Shown here: piece by piece, positions 53,903-62,754 of the stretch | How positions within the stretch are numbered: the stretch's first letter is position 1 | How the letters are laid out: the number at the start of each line of letters is the position of its first letter | NCBI GenBank assembly: GCA_016869735.1 | Contig: VGDL01000008.1 | Span: 20,390 to 84,389 of the forward strand | DNA: 64,000 nt | Direction of reading: 5' to 3' | Source: Alphaproteobacteria bacterium | GTDB lineage: Bacteria > Pseudomonadota > Alphaproteobacteria > Acetobacterales > Acetobacteraceae | Program-made: the position numbers and the translations under genes | The notes under the pieces: generated by a model | Told to the model about the DNA's origin: nothing | The model's input: the letters and a program-made list of their open reading frames with translations, nothing else | Database searches by the model: none

Positions 53903-55309
53903 TCATGGGGCTTTATGCCCCGAAACCTCGGCCCCCGCATCACGGCTGAGCGCTGCGAGCATCGGAACTGACAATAGCGTGACCATGGCCGCCACCAGAA
54001 AGCCGCTGGAAAAATCCGCCAATGCAAGCTCTGCACGGCCCACAAAAAGGCGAGATGCCTCCAGCGTTACGGTGGCCAATACTACGCCAAGCGCGGGCGA
54101 TAATTGTTGCAGCGTGCTGTAAAAGCTGGTGGCGGCGGAAAGCTTCTCGGGCGGTACATCTGCAAATACCAGCGTATTGAGGGAGGTGAATTGCAGGCTG
54201 CGAAACAAGCCCCCGCAGGCGAGCAGCAGGAAAATTGCCGCCGCAGGCCAGGCAGGGTTCGGCAAGGCCAGCAGCGCAATCCCGGCTGACGCCAAAACAC
54301 CATTGATCAGCAGCGCATTCCGAAAGCCAAAGCGCCTGAGCAACGGGCGCACCAGCGGCTTCATCGTGAAGGCGCCAAGCGCGGTCGCGAAGGATATCAG
54401 CCCGCTTTCGGACGCCGACATGCCAAAGCCGATTTGTAGCATGATGGGTACCAGAAAGGGCACCGCGCCGGCACCCACACGAAACAGGCTGCCGAAAAGT
54501 GCTGGCTGGCGAAAGGTGGGGATCTTGAGCAGCGCAATATCAATCGCCGGGCGTGGTGCGCTGCGGCAATGGAAAAAAGCCGCAACGCCAATCAGCAAAC
54601 CAGCCGCCAGCGCAACCCCAGGCCAGGGTTCTGCCACCACCTGCCGCCCCACGGTTTCAAGCCCAAACATGCCAAGTGCCAAGGCAAGCCCCACGAGTGC
54701 CAAGCCAAGTATATCTGGCCTGCCCGGATTGGTTGGTGGGATCGCGGGGATTTTCCAAGCGACCAGCAAAAACCCGATCAGCCCGATTGGCACATTTATC
54801 CAGAACACAGCGCGCCAGCCGAAAAGATCAGTGAGGATTCCCCCAAGCGGCGGACCACAGACAGGCCCAAGAAGCGCTGGCATCGTCAGCCAGGCCATGG
54901 CGGAAAGCAGTTCTTCCTCGCGCACGCCTCGCAGTAACAAAAGTCGCCCGACCGGGAACATCATCGCGCCGCCGGCACCTTGCAGAATGCGAAAAGCAAT
55001 AAGGTCCTCAAGCCCACGCGCCTGACCTGAAAGCGCGGAGGCCAAAACAAAAACAATAATCGCCAGCATGAAAACGCGCTTGGCGCCGAAGCGATCTGCG
55101 ATCCAGGCCGAGAACGGAATAAAGACCGTAAGTGCGACAAGATAGGATGTGATGGCCGCCCCCAGCCGCGCCGGGTCTTCGCCCATATCGCGCGCCATGC
55201 TGGGCAGCGCGGTGGCGACCACGGCGCTATCGAGGTTTTGCATGAGCAGCGCAGAGGCAACAATCAACGCAATGACGCGGTGATTGGCATGGGCGGCGGG
55301 GGGTTCCAT
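53903..55309 (-). CDS. DHA2-type MFS drug transporter
   Basis: 468 residues with about fourteen hydrophobic helices. MQNLDSAVVATALPSMARDMG in helix 1 is typical of the EmrB/QacA group, and the helix 5 motif AMAWLTMPALLGPVCGPPLGG (read in parts) marks an antiporter. No partner EmrA or outer-membrane channel is nearby. It starts 11 bases after the quinone oxidoreductase gene and precedes the macroglobulin gene by 57 bases. Confidence 0.87.
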   Translation of the reverse strand: MEPPAAHANHRVIALIVASALLMQNLDSAVVATALPSMARDMGEDPARLGAAITSYLVALTVFIPFSAWIADRFGAKRVFMLAIIVFVLASALSGQARGLEDLIAFRILQGAGGAMMFPVGRLLLLRGVREEELLSAMAWLTMPALLGPVCGPPLGGILTDLFGWRAVFWINVPIGLIGFLLVAWKIPAIPPTNPGRPDILGLALVGLALALGMFGLETVGRQVVAEPWPGVALAAGLLIGVAAFFHCRSAPRPAIDIALLKIPTFRQPALFGSLFRVGAGAVPFLVPIMLQIGFGMSASESGLISFATALGAFTMKPLVRPLLRRFGFRNALLINGVLASAGIALLALPNPAWPAAAIFLLLACGGLFRSLQFTSLNTLVFADVPPEKLSAATSFYSTLQQLSPALGVVLATVTLEASRLFVGRAELALADFSSGFLVAAMVTLLSVPMLAALSRDAGAEVSGHKAP

Positions 55310-55320
55310 CGCGCCCAGCG

Positions 55321-56313
55321 TCAGGGGCGCAGGATCACCCGGCCCGCGCTGCGCCGGGCTGAAACCTCATCCATCGCTTCACGGAATTGCTCCAAGGGAT
55401 AGGCCGCATGGATTTCGGGCTTCAGCGCGCCCGCCTTCCACCACGCCATCAATTGATCCCATAGCGCACGCGCGGCGGGCGCGTGGCCGCGGCGCCCATC
55501 ACCCGGGGACCAACCGACATAGGTGCCCCAATTCACGCCAATCACACCGATATTCTTGAGCAGCAGGATATTGGTTTGCAGCGTTGGAATGCCACCACCG
55601 GCGAAGCCCACTACGACAAGATTGCCACCATCCGCGAGACACCGCAGGCTTTCATCAAAGGCAGGCCCGCCAATCGTATCCACAAGGCAATCCACGCTGC
55701 GCCCACCGGTGGCAGCGCGCACCGCATCACGAAAGGGTGCCGCACTATCCAGCACTGCATCCGCGCCGCGGGCACGCAGCATCTCATGCTTCGCCGCGCC
55801 CGCACGCGCAATCACCTTCGCGCCGCACGCTTTGGCGATCTCAACCGCGGCGAGGCCAACGCCACCCGCCGCGCCATGCACCAGCACCCAATCGCCTGCC
55901 TTGATCCGGCCACGCCAGAGCAAAGCCGCACCGGCGGTTGGATAGGAAATCGGGAAAGCCACGGCGGGTTCCAAAGGCAGGCCGTCCGGAATGGCGATGG
56001 TGTGGATATCATCGGCGATGGCTTCTTCCGCCATGCCGCCCCAATCCACCACGGCAAATACCCGCGCCCCAGGCGGCGGTGCATCCGCATCAGGTGCGGC
56101 TTCCAGCACGGTGCCGACAATTTCTGTCCCAGGCGTGAAGGGCAAAGGCGGTTTGCGCTGATACTTCCCCGCCACCACCAATTGCGTGGCAAAGGAAACC
56201 CCCGCCGCCGCAACCTTGATCCGCACGCTACGTGGGCGGAGCGCTGGGCGCGACACATCCTTGATTTCAAGATCTGAGAAATCACGCCAACTTTCGCAAA
56301 TGATGGCACGCAT
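55321..56313 (-). CDS. NADPH:quinone oxidoreductase-like (MDR superfamily)
   Basis: 330 residues. N-terminal GroES-like domain and Rossmann domain with VLVHGAAGGVGLAAVEIAKA; no structural or catalytic zinc cysteines are seen, so it is the zeta-crystallin/QOR subclass. Its ATG shares one base with the GMC gene stop (TAATG), so the two are translationally coupled. Probably reduces quinones or enoyl compounds formed by its neighbour. Confidence 0.87.
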   Translation of the reverse strand: MRAIICESWRDFSDLEIKDVSRPALRPRSVRIKVAAAGVSFATQLVVAGKYQRKPPLPFTPGTEIVGTVLEAAPDADAPPPGARVFAVVDWGGMAEEAIADDIHTIAIPDGLPLEPAVAFPISYPTAGAALLWRGRIKAGDWVLVHGAAGGVGLAAVEIAKACGAKVIARAGAAKHEMLRARGADAVLDSAAPFRDAVRAATGGRSVDCLVDTIGGPAFDESLRCLADGGNLVVVGFAGGGIPTLQTNILLLKNIGVIGVNWGTYVGWSPGDGRRGHAPAARALWDQLMAWWKAGALKPEIHAAYPLEQFREAMDEVSARRSAGRVILRP

Positions 56314-57905
56314 TACGCGGCCTCATCCTGCATGATCATATCAGCACCTTTTTCGCCAATCATGATGGTCGGCACATTGGTATTGCCCGTCGTGAGTGTT
56401 GGCATGATGGACGCATCAATCACACGCAAGCCCGCAATGCCACGCAGCCGAAGGCGGCTATCCACCACACTCGCCGGGTCTTCGCCCATACGGCAGGTGC
56501 CGACCGGGTGATAGATTGTCGTACCATATTGGCGCGCGAAGGCGAGCAATTCATCATCGCTTTGCACGGCTGGCCCCGGCAGAATTTCCTTCACGCTATA
56601 GGGCGTGATGGCGGCCTGTGCGAAAATCTGCCGCACCATGCGCAGCCCACGCGCAAGCAATTCCTGATCGCTCCGTGCCGAGAGGTAATTCGGCCGAATG
56701 GCGGGTTTTTCAGAAGGATCGGCAGATTTCGCCATGACCGTGCCGCGACTATCGGGCTTCACCGGACAAATGGCGCAGGTCATGCCGGGTTCTTTCTCAA
56801 GCACGCCAAACTGACCCAGCGCATAGCTCGCTGGCGTGAACAGCAATTGCAGATCAGGGCTGGCGAGCCCTTCGCGGGAGCGTGCAAAAACCTGCGCCGT
56901 GGTCACACCAAAAGTGAGCGCACCATTGCCGACCGTAAAGAACCGTGCCACCTGCTCCACCAGGCGCAACCCGCGCGCCAATTGATTGGTGCTGATGCTG
57001 TCCTTCACACGATGCTGCACGCGTGTGACGTAATGATCCTGCAGATTGGCGCCCACTTGGGGCATATCCTGCACCACCTCAATCCCCAGCGCACGCAAAT
57101 GCTCGGCGGGACCAATGCCGGAGATTTGCAGTACATGCGGCGAATTCACCGCGCCGCCGGACAGGATCACTTCCCGCTGCGCACGGATTTGCTTGAACGT
57201 GCCGCCTTGGCGAAACTCCGCGCCCACGCAGCGCTTGCCTTCGAATAGCAACCGCGTGACCTGGGCTTCGGTTTCCACCTGCACCTTATCCCCCGCCTGC
57301 GCCAGATAGGTGCGGGCGGTGGAACCGCGCCAACGGCCAATCCGCGTCATTTGCGAATAGCCGACACCTTCCTGTTCAACGCCATTCAAATCCTGGCGGA
57401 AGGGATGGCCCGCCTGTTGCGCCGCTTCGATGAAACGATGCGTGAGCGGCAGAATGGTGCGGTAATCTTCCACCTGCAAAGGCCCATCCTGGCCGCGTAC
57501 CAAAGGATCGCCGCCATTGCGATAGGTTTCGCTGCGACGAAACAGCGGCAGCACTTCCTCATGACTCCAACCACGGCAGCCCATTTGTGCCCAAAGATCG
57601 AAATCAGCCGGATTGCCGCGCACGTAAAGCATGCCATTGATGGAAGATGTGCCGCCCAAGGTCCGCCCGCGTGGCCAGCGGATTTCGCGATTATTGCTGC
57701 CTGTATCGGCTTCCGTGGTGTAGCCCCAATTCACGAGCTTCTGATTCTGCATCAGCTTCAACATGCCGGCAGGGATATGAATCCAGGGGTGGCGATCTTT
57801 CGGCCCGGCCTCCAGCAGCGTGACGCGCCGCCCGGCCATGCCAAGCCGGCTTGCCACCACACAGCCGGCAGACCCCGCGCCAATCACCAGATAATCGGTT
57901 TCCAT
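56313..57905 (-). CDS. GMC family oxidoreductase (choline dehydrogenase-like)
   Basis: 530 residues. FAD site GAGSAG at 9-14, the GMC signature region RWPRGRTLGGTSSINGMLYVRG (read in parts), SGGAVNSPHVLQISGIG, and the active-site His in YHPVGTCRMG near the end. Oxidises an alcohol to an aldehyde or ketone. Placed between the Bug receptor (ten bases upstream) and the quinone oxidoreductase (overlapping), it likely processes the compound that receptor binds. Confidence 0.9.
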   Translation of the reverse strand: METDYLVIGAGSAGCVVASRLGMAGRRVTLLEAGPKDRHPWIHIPAGMLKLMQNQKLVNWGYTTEADTGSNNREIRWPRGRTLGGTSSINGMLYVRGNPADFDLWAQMGCRGWSHEEVLPLFRRSETYRNGGDPLVRGQDGPLQVEDYRTILPLTHRFIEAAQQAGHPFRQDLNGVEQEGVGYSQMTRIGRWRGSTARTYLAQAGDKVQVETEAQVTRLLFEGKRCVGAEFRQGGTFKQIRAQREVILSGGAVNSPHVLQISGIGPAEHLRALGIEVVQDMPQVGANLQDHYVTRVQHRVKDSISTNQLARGLRLVEQVARFFTVGNGALTFGVTTAQVFARSREGLASPDLQLLFTPASYALGQFGVLEKEPGMTCAICPVKPDSRGTVMAKSADPSEKPAIRPNYLSARSDQELLARGLRMVRQIFAQAAITPYSVKEILPGPAVQSDDELLAFARQYGTTIYHPVGTCRMGEDPASVVDSRLRLRGIAGLRVIDASIMPTLTTGNTNVPTIMIGEKGADMIMQDEAA

Positions 57906-57915
57906 CGCTTCACCC

Positions 57916-58881
57916 TCAATCCAATTTTATTCCCGCATCGCGCACCAGCTTGCCCCAACGATCATATTCCGCACGAACGAAACGCGCATAATCTTCTGGA
58001 CTATCGGCCACGGGCTCGGCGCCCAGCGCATCAAACCGCGCGCGGGTTTCAGGATTACGTGCTGCGCTGGCAACCGCCTGTTGCAGGCGTGCGATAACGG
58101 CGGGCGGCGTGCGCGCCGGCGCCCAAATGCCGTACCAGGTGGAAATCTCGTAACCAGGCACCCCGGCTTCGGCGATGGTCGGCAAATCGGGGAAGGGCGC
58201 GATGCGATTGCGCGTTGTCACCGCCAAGGCCCGCAAGCGGCCATCACGCACCGCGCCCGCGCTGGCCGGCACGGAATCGAACATCGCCTGCACAGTGCCG
58301 GCGATCAAATCCTGCCCCGCCGGCCCGCTGCCGCGATAGGGCACATGCACCAGATCGGTTCCGGTCATCAGCTTGAACAATTCCCCCGCCAGATGCGGTG
58401 CACCGCCTTGGGAAGACGACGCATAAGCAATCCGCCCCGGATTGGCGCGCGCATAGGCGATGAATTCCGCCACACTCCGCACCGGCAGCGCGGGGTTCAC
58501 CACCAGCCATAAGGGCACGGAGGCGATATTCGTCACCGGCGCGAAATCCGCCAGCACATTAATCGGCATTTGTGGTGTTAAGTGCGGCACGATCACATGG
58601 GCCGAGGCATTCACCAAAAAGGTACTGCCATCCGGCGCGGCGCGCGCCGCTTGCTCAGACCCGATCAGCCCATTGGCGCCGGCGCGATTTTCCACCACGA
58701 AAGGCTGACCAAGCGGCCCCTGCACGGCTTGCGCGACGATGCGGCCCATAATGTCGGTGGGTCCACCTGGCGGATAGGGCACAATGAAGCGCACCGGGCG
58801 GCTTGGCCATTCCGGCGCCTGCGCCCGCGCTGCAAATGGCAATAAGGCGCCCGCAAGTGCGGCGCGGCGTGTGATCTTCAT
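57916..58881 (-). CDS. Bug/TctC-type binding protein
   Basis: 321 residues, signal peptide with TRRAALAG and cleavage near ARAQ. Mature start WPSRPVRFIVPYPPGGPTDIMGR, then VVENRAGANGLIGSE and VHVPYRGSGPAGQDL, all family hallmarks (each seen in short parts). No tctAB genes in the window. First gene of the reverse-strand run that continues with GMC, QOR and MFS. A GGGAAGGGG purine tract precedes the ATG. Confidence 0.9.
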   Translation of the reverse strand: MKITRRAALAGALLPFAARAQAPEWPSRPVRFIVPYPPGGPTDIMGRIVAQAVQGPLGQPFVVENRAGANGLIGSEQAARAAPDGSTFLVNASAHVIVPHLTPQMPINVLADFAPVTNIASVPLWLVVNPALPVRSVAEFIAYARANPGRIAYASSSQGGAPHLAGELFKLMTGTDLVHVPYRGSGPAGQDLIAGTVQAMFDSVPASAGAVRDGRLRALAVTTRNRIAPFPDLPTIAEAGVPGYEISTWYGIWAPARTPPAVIARLQQAVASAARNPETRARFDALGAEPVADSPEDYARFVRAEYDRWGKLVRDAGIKLD

Positions 58882-58948
58882 AGCTGGCCCCTTCCCTAAT
58901 CCTGATTTGGCGTCAGGATAGGCGTGATTTGGCGCTGGAGGAAAGGCG

Positions 58949-60061
58949 ATGAATGAAGCGATGCGGCCCTATAAGGGCCTTCGGGTGCTGGATGCGGGCC
59001 AGGGCATTGCGGGCCCCTATTGCGGTATGATGCTGGCCGCCTGTGGCGCCGATGTGATTAAGCTGGAACCTCCGGAAGGCGATTGGTCGCGCGGGCTTGG
59101 CACGGCCAAGGATACGGTTTCGGTCATGACGGTGTGTTTCAATCGCGGCAAACGCTCCGTCGTGCTGGATCTGAAATCGGAAGAAGGCAAGCGCGCTGCG
59201 GCGGCCTTGGCTTCACAAGCCGATGTGCTGATTGAAGCCTTCCGCCCCGGCGTGGCCGCGCGCATCGGCCTTGGGCCGGAAAACGCCAAGCCGGATGCGG
59301 TGTGTCTGTCCATTTCCGGCTTCGGGCAAAGCGGGCCTTATGCGGAACGGCCGTGTACGGATTCCGTGGCGCAAGCCTTTTCCGGCTTCGTCAGCTTGAA
59401 TGAGGGTGCGGATGGCGCGCCGCATAAGGCCGGCGCCTTCATCGCCGATATGGCGACGGGGATTTATGCCTTCTCAGCCGTACAAGTAGCACTCGCCGCG
59501 CGCGCGCAGGATAGCACGCCGCGTCGGCGCGTGATTGACATGTCACTCATGGCCGCGACGTCGAATCTGCTGACGCATCAGATCGGCGAATGGGGTGTGC
59601 AGGGCAAATCAGCAGCGCCACCCAACGCGCCGGCTGGGGCTTATCGCGCTGCCGATGGCGGCTGGGTGATGATTACGCTGGTGCGGGAAGCGGAATGGCC
59701 GAAGCTCTGCGGCGCGCTGGGCGTGGCTGATATCGCCGCCGATCCGCGCTTCCTGAATTTCGATCTGCGCTGGCAGAATAGGGATGCGCTTTACGCCATT
59801 ATTCGCGCTGCCTTCCTGAAGAAGCCCGTCGCGGAATGGGTGGCGATCTTACAGGGCGAAAGGCTGCTCGCTGACCGCGTGAATACGCCGCTTGATTGGC
59901 TGGCGAATGAACATGTGGTCGCCTATGGCGCCGCCGCGCGCATTGCGCAGCCGCAATTGGGCGCGGTGCCACTGCCAATGCTACCGGGGCTTGGCCATTT
60001 TGTGGCGGAAGCCCCGGCGCTTGGCCAGCACACGGCGGATGTGCTGGCCGAATTGGGGTAA
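58949..60061 (+). CDS. CaiB/BaiF family CoA-transferase
   Basis: 370 residues, class III CoA-transferase. QGIAGPYCGMMLAACGADVIKLEPP (in parts) near the start, FNRGKRSVVLDLKSEEG, and the catalytic aspartate D167 in IADMATGIYAFSA. Moves CoA between carboxylic acids. GGAGG lies ahead of the ATG; the gene diverges from the Bug receptor over 67 bases, so one regulator could control both. Confidence 0.9.
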   Translation: MNEAMRPYKGLRVLDAGQGIAGPYCGMMLAACGADVIKLEPPEGDWSRGLGTAKDTVSVMTVCFNRGKRSVVLDLKSEEGKRAAAALASQADVLIEAFRPGVAARIGLGPENAKPDAVCLSISGFGQSGPYAERPCTDSVAQAFSGFVSLNEGADGAPHKAGAFIADMATGIYAFSAVQVALAARAQDSTPRRRVIDMSLMAATSNLLTHQIGEWGVQGKSAAPPNAPAGAYRAADGGWVMITLVREAEWPKLCGALGVADIAADPRFLNFDLRWQNRDALYAIIRAAFLKKPVAEWVAILQGERLLADRVNTPLDWLANEHVVAYGAAARIAQPQLGAVPLPMLPGLGHFVAEAPALGQHTADVLAELG

Positions 60062-60074
60062 CGCGCGCCGCTCC

Positions 60075-61013
60075 TCAATTATGGGGAAGTCTTAGCCCTG
60101 GCTCATCCCATTGCATCGCGACCAACTTCCCAGTGTTGGACAGCGTAATATAAGCCGTGCGCATATCCGGCCCGCCGAAGCAGATATTGGTCGGCATGCG
60201 TTCGGGCATTTTCACAGTGCGGAGAATCTCGCCCGAAGGTGACACGGTGGTGATTTCCCCCGAAACCAGTGTCGCCACAATGATATTGCCTGACGCTGCA
60301 ATCGCGAGGCTATCCAAGCGCCGATAACCAGGGAATTGGCACAACACGCGCCCGCCTGCACTTGATGGCCAGGGCTCCTTCTTCAACTTGCCGGGCGCTT
60401 CAATATCCCAGGCCCAAAGCCGGCCGGTTTCGGTCTCGGCCACATAAAGCGTCTTGCCATCAGGGCTGACACCAATGCCATTGGCGCCGCCAAATATCGG
60501 GAAGGCCGCTTCCACTACGCGCGATCCGTCTTCCGATGCCCAATACGCACCGCCATGGTCGCGATCCCGCGCGCGCACCTTGCCGAGATCGGAAAACCAG
60601 AAACCGCGCTTGCCATCGAACATCAAATCATTCGGGCCACGCAAAGGCCGCCCATCGCAAACCCGGATCAGCGCTTCAACCTTGCTGCTCGCGCCATCAA
60701 TCCGTTCAATCCGCCCGCCCGAATAATCCGGCGACTGGCCACTCGGGCGCAGCATCCCCGGTTCTTCATGCCAGGTGAAGCCGCCATTATTGCAGACATA
60801 GAAACTGCCATTCGGCCCCAGCGCCAGACCATTCGGCGCACCTTCTACAGTCGCAATCGTGGTCTTGGCGCCATTGGGCGCCACTTTTGTGATGCGCCGG
60901 GCTTCGATTTCCACCAGCGCCACAGACCCATCGGGCATGGCAACCGGGCCTTCGGGGAAGCGCAACCCCTCGGCGATAATTTTCAGGTCAGGTGATGCGA
61001 CATGAACGGCCAT
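60075..61013 (-). CDS. SMP-30/gluconolactonase/LRE family protein
   Basis: 312 residues, six-bladed beta-propeller expected. Seen: EGLRFPEGPVAMPDGSVALVEIE (in parts), GAPNGLALGPNGSFYVCNNGG, and SPDGKTLYVAETETGRLWAWD. Such proteins hydrolyse sugar or other lactones using one divalent metal. GGAGG precedes the ATG. Lactonase action fits downstream of a Baeyer-Villiger enzyme, but the two genes are 20 kb apart. Confidence 0.88.
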   Translation of the reverse strand: MAVHVASPDLKIIAEGLRFPEGPVAMPDGSVALVEIEARRITKVAPNGAKTTIATVEGAPNGLALGPNGSFYVCNNGGFTWHEEPGMLRPSGQSPDYSGGRIERIDGASSKVEALIRVCDGRPLRGPNDLMFDGKRGFWFSDLGKVRARDRDHGGAYWASEDGSRVVEAAFPIFGGANGIGVSPDGKTLYVAETETGRLWAWDIEAPGKLKKEPWPSSAGGRVLCQFPGYRRLDSLAIAASGNIIVATLVSGEITTVSPSGEILRTVKMPERMPTNICFGGPDMRTAYITLSNTGKLVAMQWDEPGLRLPHN

Positions 61014-61107
61014 GGTTTCCTCCTGCGTTGGTTGAGGGGATCATGGCCCTGTTTTGCCCCGCTGCGAAGCCTTGACGGCGGGCGCCTTCGGGGGAAGCCT
61101 TCACCCC

Positions 61108-62754
61108 ATGAAAACCGCCCCTGATCCCGTCACGCTCTCGGTCCTCGATAACCGTTTCCGCGCCATTGTGGAGGAAATGGGGGAGGCGATGCTGCGCACC
61201 GCCTATTCGCAAATCCTGAACTCGTCCCGCGATTTCTCCATTGCGCTGTGTGATGCCGAAGCGCGGCTGGTGGCGCAGGCGGATCATATCCCGGTGCATG
61301 TTGGCGCCATGCCCTTTGCCGTGCAGGCGGTGCGTGATGCCTTTGGCGATAGCGTGCAGGAAGGCGATATCTATCTGTTGAACGACCCCTATCATGGCGG
61401 GTCACATTTGCCGGATCTGACGGCCATTGTGCCGGTCTTTGCCGAAGGGCGCTTGGTATTCTGGTCCGTTGTGCGCGCGCATCACACAGATATCGGTGGC
61501 GCCACCCATGGCGGCTATAATCCCGGCGCGACGGAGATTTGGCAGGAAGGGCTGCGCGTGCCGCCCATTCTGCTCGGCCAGGGGCGCCTGCCGCGCGAAG
61601 ACCTTGTCCGCATGATCATCACCAATACGCGCCTCGCGCGCGATGTGCGCGGTGATCTGATGGCGATGATCGGTGCCGCGCATCTTGGCGAAAAACGCCT
61701 GCTGTCGGTGCTCGCGCGTTATGGCGCGGATACCACCGTGGCGGCGGTGGATGCCATCTTGAAGCTGGCAGAAGCGCATACCAGGCGCATCATTTCCACC
61801 TGGGCGGATGGCACTTGGTTGGGTGAGGCGTTTCTGGATGATGATGGCTTTGGCGGCAAGGATATCGCCATTCGTGCGCGCGTCACGAAACAGGGTGATC
61901 ATCTGACCGTAGACCTCACGGAAAGCGCGCCGCAGACGCCAGGCTTCGTCAATTCATCCTATCCCAATATGGCGAGTGCGGTGCGCATGGCGCTTGCCTT
62001 CCTGCTTGATCCGGAAGTGGCGAAGAATGATGGCTGCTTCCGTCCACTCACGATCAAGGCGCGCGAAGGCACGGTGGTTTGGGCCGCGGAAGGCGCGCCG
62101 GTGACCATGTGCACATCGCATTGTTCGAATGAGATTGTAGAGGCGGTGGTCAAGGCGCTGGCGAACGCCTGCCCTGATCGCGCCATGGGCGGCTGGGGCC
62201 GGCGCTTTCGTGTCGCGATCAAGGGGCGCGATCCGCGCCGGCCGGGGCGCTTTTTTGTCTGGCATATGTTTCATGCGCGACCAGGTGGCGGGGGTTCCTC
62301 GGGCGGCGATGGTTGGTCCACGGCAGGCGAATGGCATTCCGCCGGCGGTTTGAAATTCGGCAGTGTGGAAATGGCGGAGGCACGTTTCCCGCTATTCTTC
62401 GCGCGTCATGAATTTCGCCCCGGCAGCGCGGGTGATGGCACTTATCGCGGCGGGCTTGGCGGCGATTTGCTGCTGAAGCTCGAAACCGATGGCCCGGCGG
62501 TGGCGAATACCGCCGGCGATGGTGTGCGTTACGGCGCGGCGGGGATGCTGGGTGGCCAGGATGGCGCACCACACCACTATCGGCTGGAACGCGCCGATGG
62601 TAGCGCGCGGGATTTGCGCACCAAGGAAGTCGGCATTCCGCTGGCGCCGGGTGATCAATTGCATGTGCTTTCCGGCGGCGGCGGCGGTTGGGGGTCGCCT
62701 GACAAACGTGATCCCGCTGCACGCGCGGCTGATGCGGCGGAGGGCCTGGTATGA
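61108..62754 (+). CDS. Hydantoinase B / 5-oxoprolinase beta-type subunit
   Basis: 548 residues of the HyuB family. Seen: NRFRAIVEEMGEAMLRTAYS, NSSRDFSIALCD, HIPVHVGAMPFAV, LNDPYHGGSHLPDL and VRAHHTDIGG, all in the first 160 residues. Works with HyuA in ATP-dependent opening of cyclic amides or carboxylation of ketones (hydantoinase, oxoprolinase or acetone-carboxylase type). The ATG at 61108 has GGGGAAG ahead. The stop overlaps the hyuA start (ATGA). The usual order is hyuA-hyuB; here B comes first. Confidence 0.92.
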   Translation: MKTAPDPVTLSVLDNRFRAIVEEMGEAMLRTAYSQILNSSRDFSIALCDAEARLVAQADHIPVHVGAMPFAVQAVRDAFGDSVQEGDIYLLNDPYHGGSHLPDLTAIVPVFAEGRLVFWSVVRAHHTDIGGATHGGYNPGATEIWQEGLRVPPILLGQGRLPREDLVRMIITNTRLARDVRGDLMAMIGAAHLGEKRLLSVLARYGADTTVAAVDAILKLAEAHTRRIISTWADGTWLGEAFLDDDGFGGKDIAIRARVTKQGDHLTVDLTESAPQTPGFVNSSYPNMASAVRMALAFLLDPEVAKNDGCFRPLTIKAREGTVVWAAEGAPVTMCTSHCSNEIVEAVVKALANACPDRAMGGWGRRFRVAIKGRDPRRPGRFFVWHMFHARPGGGGSSGGDGWSTAGEWHSAGGLKFGSVEMAEARFPLFFARHEFRPGSAGDGTYRGGLGGDLLLKLETDGPAVANTAGDGVRYGAAGMLGGQDGAPHHYRLERADGSARDLRTKEVGIPLAPGDQLHVLSGGGGGWGSPDKRDPAARAADAAEGLV

